The notes: generated from the letters alone by a model not told the origin. 64,000 nt of DNA from Sweltsa coloradensis (GCA_024449915.1 JAMZAV010001298.1:62001-126000); one strand, 5' to 3'. Positions 11,121-23,506 are shown, counted from the stretch's first letter. Program-made: numbers and translations.

Positions 11121-14100
11121 ACGTGTTCTTAGGGTTAGGGCATACTAGTCTAGTTCATTATTACTTCACTATGGGTAATGGTGTAAGTTACGGTACCGGT
11201 AGTGATGTGGGTTTTCTTGGAAAGAGTCTATTTGGAAAATTTCCAGAAAGTTTCCGGAAATTTTTCTGACAAAAAAAGGGGAGACTGGGGATGGTTTGAT
11301 ACATAGGGATGGTTGATACACCCCCCTTATTTCTAGTTGTTTTTTGTTTTGGAACATTTTTGTGGGTAGCCTAACTGTGGAGCCATTCCGTCAAAACAGG
11401 AATTTCAGGAAAAAAATTAAATAAGTATTTAGGGCCTATTATTTTTTTTAGCTTTAACTGTTTTGTCAACTCTTCTGCTTTGTTACTGAAATCACTAAAA
11501 CACATTTTCATAGCATCATTTTATAGTTTTTAGCATGTTTTCACTGTGTATTGCAACAGGGATAGGAGAAAGTAAAATATGGTTAAGGTTGATAAATTGA
11601 ACTAGAGGTGGATCTGCTAACAGAGTGGAGTGTAAGCCTATAAAGAGAACTAAAGACTGGTGCTTGTTCTTAACAATTCCAAAGCTTAATGTTTGCAGGT
11701 AACTTTAGGTTTCAATATATCACATTTTCATTAAAAAGCAACCAGTTGTAACATCCGTTACACAAAATAGACACAAGTCCTTAAAAATCAGTGAAGGTTA
11801 ATCTAATCAAAACCAAAACTTCCAAAGTAAGGTAAGGTATGGTACTCAACTACATGTGGGACATTTATATTTTTTCTACATGGCACAATAATTGATATCT
11901 AGCCTACTAATGTGTAACGGATGTTACATTAGCCTATCCGTTACATTGATTGTTTTGATGATGTTTAGCCCATTAATTTTGTGAAAATGAATTATATTTA
12001 CTAAACTAATGTCATTAGCATTCCCATTATAATATTTAAAATATAATGTGTAATTTTTATTATAAAAATGATTAATTAAATAGCCTACCTAGGCCTACCC
12101 TAATAGCTTTTTAAATTATTTTTAAAATTTAAATTTGTTGATAAAGCCTATCAACTTAATTATGAAAATGAAATATTTACCCTAGACTTGATAATATATT
12201 GATAACATCAGAAGTAACAACACAAATGAAATTTTTGAGTGTCACGCAATACCCTTGTAAACATCCAACTTGAAATCTCTTTAAATGGTAGGGCCAACTT
12301 ATTTAAATAAATGTAATGGTAGTTGTATTAAGCAATAGTAAGCAATCTGATTTTTCTTTAGAAGACAAATTATTATGAAGCAAATAATAAAATAACTGCA
12401 CTTCTAGGTCCTCGAAACATCCGTTACACGAAGCACTGTAACATCCGTTACACACTATTTTTATTTTTTAATATTCAATTATGAATTTTTCTCAGAATGT
12501 TTAGACTAGAGGCTATTTAATGATTCCTTGTGAATTATTATAATTTTAAATTATTTTTTTCACCCCCTTAAGGGGGCCTGACTTTTTATTCAAAATACTT
12601 CTAGTGTTAATGTAGTTCCCAAATTTGTAACATCCGTTACAGTTCACTAAATAGTCAAGTATTTTGAAGATGGTTAACTTGTTTGGAGTGCAATTTTTCT
12701 GGTTAGTAAATCAGAAGTATTTGGTGTGATATGTGTTACCAAAACATGAAAAGCTTATAATATGAAGGCAGAATTATATGTTTTAGTAGTGAAAATTTAA
12801 CATCCGATACATACGGAATGGCTCTATGCTTAGATGAGTCCCAGGGAGCAGTGACACAGAAAATTTCAGGAGGCTGTGACCAATGGCGGCCAAATTGGAA
12901 GCATGGTGCTAGTTTTCTGACTGGCGAGTAAATTTTATTGGTTTTGTTCGATTCCAATTATTTACATGTGGTTAATTTTTCAAATAAAGTTATGTGCTAT
13001 ATTGAAGCTATGGTTCATGATAAAGATGATTCATGTAGGCCTAATGTTAGACAAAACTTTTTTTCATTTAAGTCAGAATTGATCTAGCATAACCTAAAAT
13101 GGAAACAAGGGGGTGGTTGATACATACGGTAACGTTAGGGTAGTTGTCTATGGTGTTTGGAAGCCTGTACAAAATTATTTTTATACATCCATTAGTTGAT
13201 TTATGGTGGAATGATTAATAAGCCTAGGCCTAGCTACCCTGTCATTATTTTGTGAAAGTCCCACAGGAACTTAGCCTATACTACAATTTTTTATAGACCC
13301 TAGTTCTGAAATAAGAATGTGATTATTTGCAGATATTTCGATGGATGGATGCCATTACTGTAGCCTACTTTCAAGTATACTGGTACGGTAGGCCCTACCT
13401 ACTTCTTTCAGAGTCTTCACTGGGGATTGTCAACAACTTGTGTGTGCTATGCCTGCAGCGAGAAATTGTTACCTACCTAAAAGTCTTAAAATACCTACGT
13501 ACACACTATTTTACATTCTAGAATTTCTTAACTTCTTCTACAATTTACTTTGAATTGTGTACCGCTAAAAACAATAAAATAAGTATTATAAAATGGATTA
13601 AACTTTTGATTTGTCAATGTAGGTACTAGATCTACCTTGCAGGATAAGGCACTTTTTTAAAATTTAAAAATCAATTAAAAGTTTAAAATCTAAATCAACA
13701 TTATATAGGCCTGTGTAGACTATGCCTTGCTGCAGGCCCATTTATTTTTTCATGTTAAATAAAGCCAGAGGCCTGATTTTTGTTGTTTTTATTTTACTTG
13801 CAAACAAATTTTCATTTATGCAAACAGCCATAGTTCAACATAAAATATTTCAAGAAATATTGAGCCAATTAATCAGCATTCGCTGGGAAAGAAACACTAG
13901 GACTAGAAAACAATTGACTTTTAAGTTTAAATTAGCCTACCTAGCCGATTCCTTATCCCATGCTTATAATTATACAATGGATTTAAAAATTACACTAATT
14001 ATCTATTGTCATTATTTTTATACTTCTATTATATACTATGCCTACAGGGAGATCCTGATTAAGCCAATCTCACAAAGTTCTGATACTCCTTTTTTTCCAA

Positions 14101-14290
14101 CCTTAGGCCTACACTTTTTCAGCCTGTGGTCAGGTGTGTCACAATGACTGCCGCTAAGATGGAGCCTTTTCGACTATTAGTAGGCCTACTACTACTACTA
14201 CCGGTACCTACTTATTTTCTCAGAAAAATGGGCTTTTCCTGCACCCTTTGCTACCCTTACCCCCACTCCAAATGTATTTTTATGTAACCC
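11121..14290. other. AT-rich noncoding DNA with dispersed short motifs
   Basis: No coding region recognised. Besides the 16-bp motif cluster listed separately, 'gatggttgatacat' recurs at 11288-11322 and 13112, and AGGCCTA words recur at 12080-12100, 13215-13235, 13700-13745 and 14100-14200. The forward frame at 13722-14147 (141 codons) is AT-rich with biased hydrophobic composition and has no domain; I do not accept it as a gene. Confidence 0.4.
11747..12811. repeat. Cluster of a 16-bp palindrome-armed motif, TGTAACATCCGTTACA
   Basis: The exact 16-mer occurs at 11747-11762, 12437-12452 and 12626-12641, and its exact reverse complement at 11913-11928. Close variants are at 11936-11945 (right part only), 12415-12428 (start changed) and 12796-12811 (two changes). 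TGTAAC and GTTACA are complementary arms around a 4-bp core. The flanks are unrelated between copies, so this is not a simple tandem repeat. It could be a cluster of protein-binding sites or the remains of an old satellite. Confidence 0.7.
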
Positions 14291-14394
14291 TGTAAATAAT
14301 GCACCATACACCTCATCATCACCTTCTTATGATAACCCACCTACCATAGCTAACCCCCCTCACTGCCTCAACAACAATTTTGTTTTGAAATTTC

Positions 14395-14690
14395 AAAATT
14401 GTGGGATTCCTCACACACACAACTCCACCCCCATCCCCGGAGGTGTGCCATGGTAAGCTCCTCATTTTTCACTTCTCAACTTTCCTCCTTCCGTTGCCAG
14501 GTGCCAAACCCCCCACCTCCACCGCTCCACCCCCGCCCCCGAAGGTTTGCCATGGTAAGTATATTATCATGGTGTAACACTAGCTTTAAGACTTAACTAC
14601 ATCAAAACTCCTCATCTTTCACTTCCCAACTCTCTTCCCTCCGTTGCCAACTGCGAACCTCCCACCCCCACCCTCAGACGGCGGGGTGGG
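14395..14690 (+). repeat. Pyrimidine-rich tandem repeat with a GCCATGGTAAG word
   Basis: C-rich blocks ('cacccccnncccc') alternate with 'ctcctcatttttcacttctc' and 'ccttccgttgcca'. The word GCCATGGTAAG appears twice, about 105-110 bp apart (near 14446 and 14549). A third, shorter unit ends near 14690. ATGGTAAG resembles a start codon overlapping a splice donor, but the frame is not open across units. Confidence 0.6.
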
Positions 14691-14912
14691 GTGGGGATTT
14701 ATGCAACCTCCAGGGGGAGAAATTTAGTCATCTTTCAATGACTGAAATTTAGTCGTTTTACAATTAGTCATATAAAGTGACTAAAACCAAATATTTTTAA
14801 ACATCTTTATGTGTCTAAAATTAGTCATATATGTCTGACTATAACAAGGGTGCAATTAAGGCACGTCAAAAATGACTAAATATTAGTCGTCTGTTGTGAG
14901 AGTGTATGTAAC

Positions 14913-15303
14913 GTCGCCTGGGCTTGCTAGCCGAGCAGCGGGCTCCGTAGCGACGCTTTGCTCGTCCTTGCACAACTAAACTAATATGTAAACCGTCGCC
15001 TGGGGCTTGCTAGCCGAGCAGGCGGGCTCCGTAGCGACGCTTTGCTCTTCCTTGCACAACTAAGCTAATATGTAAACCGTCGCCTGGGCTCGCTCGCCGA
15101 GCAGCGGGCTCCGTGCGACGCTTTGCTCGTCCTTGCACAACTAAACTAATATGTAAAACCCTCGCCTGGGCTTGCTAGCCGAGCAGCGGGCTCCGTAGCG
15201 ACGCTTTGCTCGTCCTTGCACAACTAAACTAATATGTAAACCGTCGCCTGGGCTTGCTAGCCGAGCAGCGGGCTCCGTAGCGACGCTTTGCTCGTCCTTG
15301 CAG
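14913..15303. repeat. 82-bp satellite, array B (about 4.8 clean units)
   Basis: Unit starts (GTCGCCTGGG) are at 14913, 14995, 15079, 15161 and 15243, giving periods of 82, 82-84, 82 and 82. Units are nearly identical, unlike the degraded array A. The left flank is AT-rich with recurring TTAGTCA words (14725-14890). The right edge cuts mid-unit at 'gtccttgcagcag'. Confidence 0.95.
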
Positions 15304-15927
15304 CAGTATCTCGAGAAACACTCTTTTCTCTCTGACTATTACTTGATGCTCCAGATAAAAGTTATGAAATATCTCTTACAAATACATTTATGAAGTTTAT
15401 ACACGATAAAGAAAAGATAAAACTTTTCTACCCATTTGATGCTTGTTTTATGTTGCCCATGCTTTGAAGATAAATAAATACTCACTGCAATTCAAAAGAG
15501 AAGTTCTAAAATGCTGCAGATTTAATAGTGAATATAAAGGAAGGATAATTTTAAAATATAAATATCATTAATTGTAATTTTTCTGAATTGTATATCGAAC
15601 AAAATTCTTTTTCTTCATGATAATATTAAATAATGACAGTCTCTTACTTGATGGAATAACTAACACGTTTATTAAGCACGGAATCAAAAGTGCAAGTAGT
15701 AGATTTAGAGTACGTGATGGTTCATGTAGCAATTTAAACTTCTTGTGATTTACTTAAAGCCAACCATGAGAAACTCACATGAGTATACACATGCACGTAA
15801 AAACAAATATCCCAAGGACAAGGGGTAAAACTCCCATGGAAACTGAAATTTATGAAATCAGATTTCCTTAAAGGATGTGTATGTTGCCTCACGAGCAAAC
15901 GAAATGAGGCAACGGTACATACATAAT
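15304..15927. other. Noncoding, nothing recognised
   Basis: AT-rich joining sequence between the satellite and the Helentron-like copy. I see no gene. Confidence 0.4.
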
Positions 15928-16522
15928 TGGATGAGCGTAGCGAGCGAAGCGAAGATTCCATTTCACTACACTGGAGAAAAAAATCTGGAATGTTTTTTTT
16001 TTTCTTTCTGTATTTTTGTCTGTCTGTTAACACGATTCCGGCTAAACCGATACTCCGATTGCGATGAAATTTTATGGAGGCCTTCGAAATCTCTGAACTA
16101 AGAACTGCCACGTTTTTGAGCGCAATCGAAAAATTATTTCTCATGAAAATCGCAATTTTACGATTTTTTTCGATTTTTTAAAAATTTCTTCGACTTATAA
16201 CACCTACAAGCTTTATCCGATTGTAATGATTTTTTCACAGAACCTTAATTTTATGAATTCATATATTCGTGTTAAATTTGTGCGCAATCGAATAATTATT
16301 TCTTATGAAAATTTCAATATTACGACTTTTTCCTTTGTTTAAATTACGATTAATTAAAAAAAATTAAATAAATTTTCAATTTAATTTAATTTAACTAAAA
16401 AAAAATCTTCAACAAAGTTATTATTTTTTCACCAAACAACAGAAAATCCGCATAACACATGGTAGCTCAATGCACCAATTACGCTCATCCAACAACGCGA
16501 CGGGACTTAAGCGTTTTCCTAG
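15928..16522 (+). mobile_element. Helentron/DINE-1-like nonautonomous element, copy c
   Basis: It starts T|TGGATGAGCGTAGCGAGCG, continues with 'cactggagaaaaaaat', a T-run, 'gattccggctaaaccgatactccgattgcgatgaa' type sequence (split here only for brevity) and an AT-rich body, then TACGCTCATCCAA, the stem-loop AACGC...GCGTT and CCTAG|T. The 12-bp 5' motif is inverted about 30 bp inside the 3' end. This layout of subterminal inverted repeats plus a 3' stem-loop, with insertion at TT, is what is described for Helentron-associated elements and DINE-1. Open frames on either strand recur in every copy and contain Lys or Phe runs; they look like by-products of the repeat. Confidence 0.75.
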
Positions 16523-18205
16523 TTTATTCCTAAACAGCTTGTGAATAATTTGCATAAATAAACACAAAGACATGTTTTTCAAAAGTTATGAATGGAAAGC
16601 ACAAGTCCGGGTACGGAAGTTACATAAGTTTCAGGATGGCTTTGGCTACTAGCTTTGGTCGACTGGTGGGCAACGAATGCAATTTATACATGGCTACGAT
16701 AGGCGGATAGGAAGAAACCACGCATTTTTCATCGCCTACAACGATCTTAATGTTTGTACGACGCAAAATATCACAATATATGATCGCTAAGTTTCTTCCA
16801 TTAATATTGAAATACTTTTTATCAGCCACGAAACTGTAGGTCTACTTCTAAAACGTCGAAAGTGGTCAGCTGGCATAGCCCAGGGTCCCAGCTTTCAATT
16901 GTTTTTTTTTAACCAGAGTTTCAATTTCCATGATTTCCTTGCAAAAATATAAATAACACTCAGAAGATATATTCGATTGGTTTGAACTGCCAAATGTTAT
17001 GCAACTTTGAGGAATATTCAATAAAATTCACCCTTTAAACATGTGTTCAGATGGCGGAATGTATTTTTGTGCCCACCTCTCAAGTGTCGGCCATGACAGT
17101 CGGTGTGACGTCATCTGAAACTCTCGAATAGGGAGCAAAGCGTCTTAATCAACAGATTGTTAAAAAGGATGCCCTGCGTTTATCTCTGTTGCTGGAGGTG
17201 CCGCGTTAAAATATGTTCGCTAATTGAGTGAACTAAGACCAAACATATCTACATCATCTTGTTGACGGGCAATATTAACACGAAGCTCACGACAACCGGA
17301 TGTCATGTTCGGTTTTATCGTGAGACGTGACACACGAACAGACGGACGGACACAAGTGATTCATATAGGGGAGAATTTCTCCCTCAGTATAATAACACAT
17401 CATTAAAGACATACGGGAAAACTTTGAAACTCTAATTTTATAAATTTTACTGTCAGCTTAAGCATTAATACTCCAATTATTGGAGAGTTTTGAAAAGTCA
17501 AAATTAAGTAAATCAGGTAGGAAAAATTAACCCTTGTTCCCTTTTTTAAACTTATGTTTCGTTTTACACTAATAAAAAATTTATATTTTATCTAGAACAA
17601 TTCTAAGAACATGGTAAATGTTATCCTTATAGTCACAGAAATTAAATTTAATAAAAACTTATTTTTTTAGCGTACATATCCCCTACTTGTTATTCAGCAT
17701 CAATAAGTCAAATATCTCATTTATTTTATTGGAATGTACTGACACAGGTACATCGTCCATAGTATGTTGGTACTTATACGTAATACATAACACCAAAATA
17801 ATAACAAATACACAAACACACAATACCAAGAATCCACTAGTAACAGGTAATATATTTTCAATATCCAATCTTTAATGATTTAGAATGTTATTTTTCGTCA
17901 GTATACGGCATATTTATTTTTTTAAGCAAAGCCACAGTAAAGAAAAAAGTGGTCTATGCACATAATTGTTTAGAAGGAGAAGTTAAACTTCACAGTAATT
18001 CTATTTTATAGCTAGCTGTAGTGTAGAGGGTATGAAAACTTCACAGTAATTCTATTTTATAGCTAGCTGTAGAGGGTATGTAAAATGAAAAAAAAAACAA
18101 TTAAATTTGTATTCAGAGTCTTCCCACTGAGTCACAGAACTGATTTACAGGGGGGGGGGGGAATTATGATTATAACTGATAAATAATAAAATAATTAATG
18201 TTAAT
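16523..18205. other. Noncoding, with a small tandem duplication
   Basis: No gene recognised. At 17985-18081 a ~51-bp segment ('aaacttcacagtaattctat', 'tagctagctgta', 'gagggtatg') is present twice in tandem, the second copy 4 bp shorter. A G-run of 12 lies near 18151. The 62-codon frames near 17683-17875 overlap on opposite strands and have no supporting features. Confidence 0.5.
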
Positions 18206-18455
18206 TTTCGTAGGAACCCTGTCCAGGATGCAATTCATGCCACTCTTAATGTGTTTAACTAGGAATGTTTCAGATAGAAAAATTGTGAAGGGATATCAAA
18301 GTATTGTTTAATAGGACTCAATACAATCCTTTGCATTTGCAATGAAGACTAAGTAGAACAGTCTGTACAACCTCGGAAAAATCTTCAGTCAGGTTTGCCG
18401 TTCCCGGCGGGATTTGAAACCGAGATCTCACGAATCAGACAACTGATAATAACTG
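18206..18455 (-). repeat. tRNA-derived SINE family B, copy 1 (diverged)
   Basis: Read on the reverse strand it has a B-box-like region ('cggtttcaaatcccg'), 'gcaaacctgactgaagat', 'ttccgaggtt', 'aatgcaaatgcaaaggatt' and the 3' part 'ggcatgaattgcatcctgg' followed by 'cgaaaatt'. The same order occurs at 26930, 28330, 33613 and 61025. Confidence 0.7.
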
Positions 18456-19605
18456 ATATATTAACTCGAACTCTGCAGTCGAACCCGATACGACCCGTGA
18501 ACCTCCACCTGTAACTGTTACCTGAGATGAGCTTGCATGGACTCGCCCTAATCTCATTGAGACCGCTAAGCCGGTTGCCCGTTCACCTTTGAGGTTGAGT
18601 CCCAGGTAGGTGGTTGGATAACTAGCCACAGCGACCAACCCGGCCAGGTCTGTTTGAAGACGCACAAGTTGTGATTAATCCCCTGGACAAGTTGCCGCTC
18701 AAATACGCAGGTGAACGCTCAAGTGGGGAGGGTAAGTTGGTATCGCCATCTTTAACCCTGTCAACCCTCAATACGCGGTATTTCAATAAACATAAGAGAC
18801 TAAGAAGAGATTAGTAAACTTAGTTTCACATTAGGCAGTTGGCCCATAGCTATTCGCTCGGCCAGGAAGCTACCGACATAATAAACTTTACATAGTTGTC
18901 ATCAAGCATACATGTACATCCCTACAGTAAAATACTATTATTAATATTATTTGTAAATCAGACAAAATCAAACCACGAAAATGGTCAATTTTGGACTTTT
19001 CAAAAACGCTCCGTATTGTGTGTAGTGTACCCTTGCTTGAGTTAATCATATTTCACTTCAGCCAACAAACCCATCTCAAGGCGAATGAGATCATTGTTCC
19101 ACTTTATGAATCCCACAGGGGTTAACGTTGTGAAGATGAAACAATATAATGCAACCTGTTTTCCATGGCACTATGGGTTGCATTTTCCATTTTCAATACT
19201 CTTAATATTTTAACCCTATAATTATAGTTTATACATTTATCAATCAATCTTATTGTTGTCAAATAAAACATTCATTATTTAAATAAAAACAAAGAAATAG
19301 AAATATGAAAAAAGATAAATACATATACCTTTAACACCATAATAGCAAACTATCTCATATCAATTATATATATATTTATTAAACTATTTAATAAACTGTC
19401 TAACGACGTAAAATATATCACTGAAATTGAAAAACTTAAAGTTACAGTCAACAATATCTTGATAAAGAAAACATATTATTCTCTTCGAGATTATTTGGAT
19501 GAGTACGAGGATGAATTAAAAATTATTATAATTATTGTTTGGCGAACATCTTTTACTTGTGTAGGCCCCTATTGACTTTAAATTGCATTAGTAGTATGTA
19601 ACATT
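18456..19605. other. Noncoding, nothing recognised
   Basis: Mixed composition, no open frame with coding character. The reverse-strand frame at 18435-18665 partly overlaps the SINE head and is not accepted. Confidence 0.4.
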
Positions 19606-20640
19606 GTTATAATGTAGTTATTATTTATTTATTATTTGTTCCGTAACACATTCATTGTTTAAATGTATCACGAGGATGGCAGAAAAGAGCAGAGCTCCAA
19701 ACACACTTGGTGACTGCCAACCTTATAACAATAAATATAATAAAAGATAACAACATTATTACAATCATTAGTAAACCTATAAAATATAGAAAATAAGTAA
19801 ATAAATATACACTTCAATGAATTACTATAAAAATGAATCAGTAAAAAGAAACTGCAGAATTAACTTTGTAATGCAAAAACATGTGTGCTTAGGGCAGATT
19901 TAAAAGAGTCTAATGAGCGAATCTCCCTTAACTCCAAAGGAAGAGCATTCCATTCATTACAAGTCCTGTAGTAGAAGCCATTTTGGTAAGCTGTTGTTCT
20001 TGCAAATGGAGGCTTGAGAATTAATCCTCTACCAAGTTCTGCTCCTCGACTACAGACTTGCAATCTTGCGTATGGGTCCAGATCAATAGTACCGTGTAAC
20101 ATTCCCATAGAAATTGCAGTTCTACTTTTTTCCTGTAACTTTCTAGCAATGGAATGTCTAAAGATGTACGTCTTGCAGTAGCACTGTCACTTTGAAATTT
20201 TGTCCTTGCAGCTATAATGCGCGTTGCTCGACTTTGTACACGCTCCAATTTTGTTTTGTTATAAACTGATGTGGGATCCCATGCTGGACAGGCGTAAAGG
20301 GGATGAGGTCTCACTAATGCTAAGTATACAGCCCGTTTAATACTGACGTGAGCATGATGAAGGTTTCTTGCTATAAAATAGAGTTGTCTGGAGGCTTTAG
20401 CTCTTACTATTTCAGTATGCGTATTCCATTTTAGATCACTAGTTATTGTGATACCCAATAACTTGACACCATTCTTTTCCAGTATTGGCAAACCGTTTAT
20501 TTGGTAACTGCAACGCAATGGGTTCTTAGATCTAGAGAATCTGATGAATACACTCTTTAAAGGGTTCAGCTTCATTCCATTTTCAACAGACCAAGTGTTT
20601 ATATTGTTCATAATGTATTTATATATATTGCATGTTTGCC
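19606..20640 (-). mobile_element. 5'-truncated non-LTR retrotransposon (LINE)
   Basis: On the reverse strand a reverse-transcriptase C-terminal region is followed by an AT-rich 3' untranslated region that ends in an AAATAAATAATAA-like tail near 19610-19640. The upstream part with the catalytic YxDD motif is missing, the usual result of incomplete target-primed reverse transcription. The 5' boundary is near 20620-20700, where it abuts an opposite-strand retroposon tail. Confidence 0.8.
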
Positions 20641-20707
20641 CAATAAAATGTATAGATGTCTCATTCTTTGGCAATAAACACCTTGAATCTTGAATTTGTA
20701 TCTTCAA
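19860..20707 (-). pseudogene. LINE reverse transcriptase, C-terminal fragment with a frameshift
   Basis: The first frame (20707 down to 20021) contains 'MKLNPLKSVFIRFSR', 'KLLGITITSDLKW' and 'LVRPHPLYACPAWDP', which are the thumb and post-thumb motifs of non-LTR reverse transcriptases of the CR1/L2/Jockey group. The second frame (20108 down to 19860) carries the usual C-terminal ending, 'NEWNALPLELREIRSLDSFK'. The two frames overlap at 20021-20108, so a single frameshift separates them. The fingers and palm with the YxDD catalytic pair are absent, so the fragment cannot be active. The first 25 or so residues belong to the neighbouring tail rather than to the protein. Exact clade is uncertain without alignment. 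Confidence 0.85.
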
Positions 20708-20805
20708 TGTTGAATGTTGAATATTGAATGTAGAATGTTGAGTGTTGAATTTTGAATTTTGAATCTTGAATCTTGAATCTTGAATCTTGAATCTTGAATT
20801 GAAAA
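20641..20805 (+). repeat. Retroposon tail with (TTGAATC)n microsatellite
   Basis: 'ttggcaataaacaccttgaatc' is followed by degenerate then clean repeats of TTGAATC to about 20800. A tail of short repeats right after an AATAAA-containing sequence is typical of the 3' end of LINEs or SINEs. The body upstream is not clear because it is joined to the reverse-strand LINE. Confidence 0.55.
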
Positions 20806-21651
20806 CGACACACTATTCAGCTCTAGGTTTTGTAAAAGCTGACGACATTACTGCGACATTTGCAAAACAAATGAGGAATTGAATTGGATTCAATGCAATC
20901 AGTTTAGTTTTGGTCGAATTGACATTGTGTTATAACGACCCTGACGACCAGTCTCAGTGTCACAAATTATGCAGCTAAACAAACGGAACTTTGTTGTTTG
21001 TAATTTGTTTCTGTATTTAAAATTACAATTTATCATCCTTTGTCAAACCCGCGCCCCGATAGTCGGCGTGCTCATGACAGTGCGCGAGTTTTTCAATTAC
21101 GCAGCCAATATCGGAACAGATTTTAATTATAGATCGGCTGTAATTTGTAGCGTTTCAAAACGAAATACCGACCACACTACTACGTTTGCGCTACAGGGGT
21201 GAGAATAGGCTCTTATGGTGGTGGGCGCTCAGGCTTAACTACCTGAACAGTGTGGCACGTGGGTTCAAATCACTCCTAACTTACCTGTACTCTTAATGTA
21301 ATAAATATGTTTACACCAACAACTATGCTAAAAACCTCCATTCTTATGTGAAAATAGCAAAATTTAAGTTATATGAATTTAAGGAATATCTAACCCGTTT
21401 ATGTACTAGCATATATACAATAGTTAACTTTCGTTGACTTTTAAATTAAAATTCCCGCAGTTAAGTATTGAGGATATGTGATGAAGTAGGTCCAAGTGTT
21501 TATACCATGCATTTCAAAAAGACAAAACAAGTTTGAACTTGGTTGTAAGAGTTTTAGGTAGTAGTGTTTTAGTTTGTAGAATTAAAAAGTAGGCAGACGA
21601 ATGAAAGAGTCACAAAGATAAGATAGTTTGTAGAGAGCGAGGTGAATCGTG
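20806..21651. other. Noncoding, nothing recognised
   Basis: No coding or repeat signal that I can support. The 81-codon forward frame at 20957-21202 has no recognisable feature. Confidence 0.4.
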
Positions 21652-21869
21652 GTACGAGTGACAGAAGTCAAGCTGTGGGAGGACAGGAAAGAGAGGGGTA
21701 CATTGGTGAAGAGCCAGATGAAGGATGAAGATGAAGAAACGCTGAGTCTGGTGGTCGTGGGTACGAGTGACAGAAGTCAAGCTGTGGGAAGACAGGAAAG
21801 AGTGGGGTACATTGGTGAAGAGGCAGATGAAGGATGAAGATGAAGAAACGCTGAGCCCGGGTACCTCGG
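21652..21869 (+). repeat. 109-bp tandem duplication (two units)
   Basis: Units begin at 21652 and 21761 with GTACGAGTGACAGAAGTCAA and end 'gaagaaacgctgag'. They differ at only a few bases. Purine-rich composition keeps a frame open for 62 codons, but the period is not a multiple of three, so the second unit is read in another frame. I do not call it a gene. Confidence 0.85.
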
Positions 21870-23502
21870 CACAAAACAGTTTCTTGCCCTAAGTATAGGT
21901 GTGCAGAGGAACACTCAACCCCACGAAGTTGGAAACAAGTTTGATATTATTATAAACAACTGTGAGTTGTGAATAAATGTCGCTTCAACGATAACTATTG
22001 ACAACAATAAAACATGTATTAGAGTATTCGTAGCTCAGAGATTTGTAGTAAATATTATGTGTTATAACATTGTTCGAAGGCAAGTGAAAACTGAAGTGCT
22101 CGCGGATATTTATGTTGAGTAGACTTGAACAATATACATGTCTGGAAGTCACATAATAGCAGAAGAAAAAAAAAATTGTGAAAGATGTACATAAATATAA
22201 TAATTTTAATTCACAATCTAAAGATCCGTCTTCCCAGCCACTGAGGATCTCTCACAGCTGTGAAAGTCCTCAGCAAGACTTCCTCGTCCAGATTCCTGCA
22301 GCCACGCTTTGCTCCGATAGTCCCAGCCATTGTCGTGCGGGGCGGGTCTAAGAGGATTAGCCACAGATTTATCTCCCCCCAGCTAAGAAGAAAACCCTCG
22401 GTGCGGAAACTTCTGCTGTGCTGTGTTGTGATAGGATTCCTCTTTGCTTCTTTGTGAGTCGACATAATACCACACACATTCCTTAGTCAATTCAGATGAA
22501 ACGTATTCCACGGTAAACGTATTCATAAGAGTTTTTCTAAGGACGACATATTTATGTCAACCGTTCGTTTATATTAGTGTAGACGGAGAGTCAATAAACC
22601 TAACGTGAACAGGACGAAAAGCGGGGCAGAAATAAGACAGCTTAACAGAATTTTGAACGACTGGATGAAGATCGAGATCTCAATGAAATAATCATGGGAT
22701 GAAGAACGACCACAGATACACTGCGCTCGTCTTGCACGTGTGTCAAAGTGTATTACTTACCCACAATATAATTGTTTTTATTTCATTGCTTGTTTAATGT
22801 TTGCAAGGAAAGTAAATAATTTGTAAAATTAAACGTTTTTCCGTGTCTTAAGGAAAAATCACCGGGAGCAGAAACTTATTAAAGGTTTATTATTATAAAA
22901 ACCTGGTTGTGGGTCAAAGACTATAAAACAGGTATTGCAAGATGATCAGGCCGAGCCAAGCTAGTGATTGTACTGACCGAGTCTCTAACGGACAAGTTGA
23001 ATCGTGAAAAACTACGTTATCGAACAGGTTCAAATTGGCACCAGTTTTACCTTATTTCCAACCGTTTGTGAAACACACCCCGTACAATGTGTTTTGGATA
23101 CGGGATTGTCCGCCTAAACACGCTGGTGTCAACCGATTTACGCTACGACAAAAACTACATTTGGCATGATTATATCCGTTTTTGCTGGATATACCTATAA
23201 TGGTCGAAATAAAAATCTTTTTTATAAAGAAAAACACTTTTGGCTCATTTTTATGCAAAAAAAATCCTCAAGTTGACGTCATTTATCGCCAGCTTTGCTT
23301 CTGCTGGGTCGGAATCGTTCGTCCAAACACGATGGTGTCAATCAATTTGCTCTACATTTTGAAGACATTGAAAGCTCAAAGTCAAGTGTTTGCTAATTTA
23401 GGCCTATAGCAGTTAATTATAAGATGTAGGTTTAACATTCAGAACAAATCATCAATCACGATCAGTATTTGATGTAAAGAAACCATTCATTTTAAAATAT
23501 GT
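21870..23502. other. Noncoding, with a GC-richer patch at 22205-22460
   Basis: The patch at 22205-22460 is open on both strands: 88 codons on the reverse strand (22477-22211) and 65 on the forward strand (22260-22457). Neither shows a domain I recognise, and no convincing splice sites frame it. It may be an unrecognised exon or another repeat. The rest shows nothing. Confidence 0.35.
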
Positions 23503-23506
23503 TTAA

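Noticed and set aside
13722..14147. 141-codon forward frame
   Set aside because: Composition is that of AT-rich DNA, no domain, no splice context, and AGGCCTA words run through it.
15734..16144. 136-codon reverse frame in Helentron-like copy c, with similar frames in copies d, e, f, g and h
   Set aside because: The shared peptide comes from the repeated DNA itself. Both strands stay open, the frames contain Lys or Phe runs from the T-tract, ends fall in unique DNA, and no domain is visible.
22211..22477. GC-rich overlapping frames on both strands
   Set aside because: No recognisable domain and no convincing splice sites. An exon cannot be excluded but is not supported.
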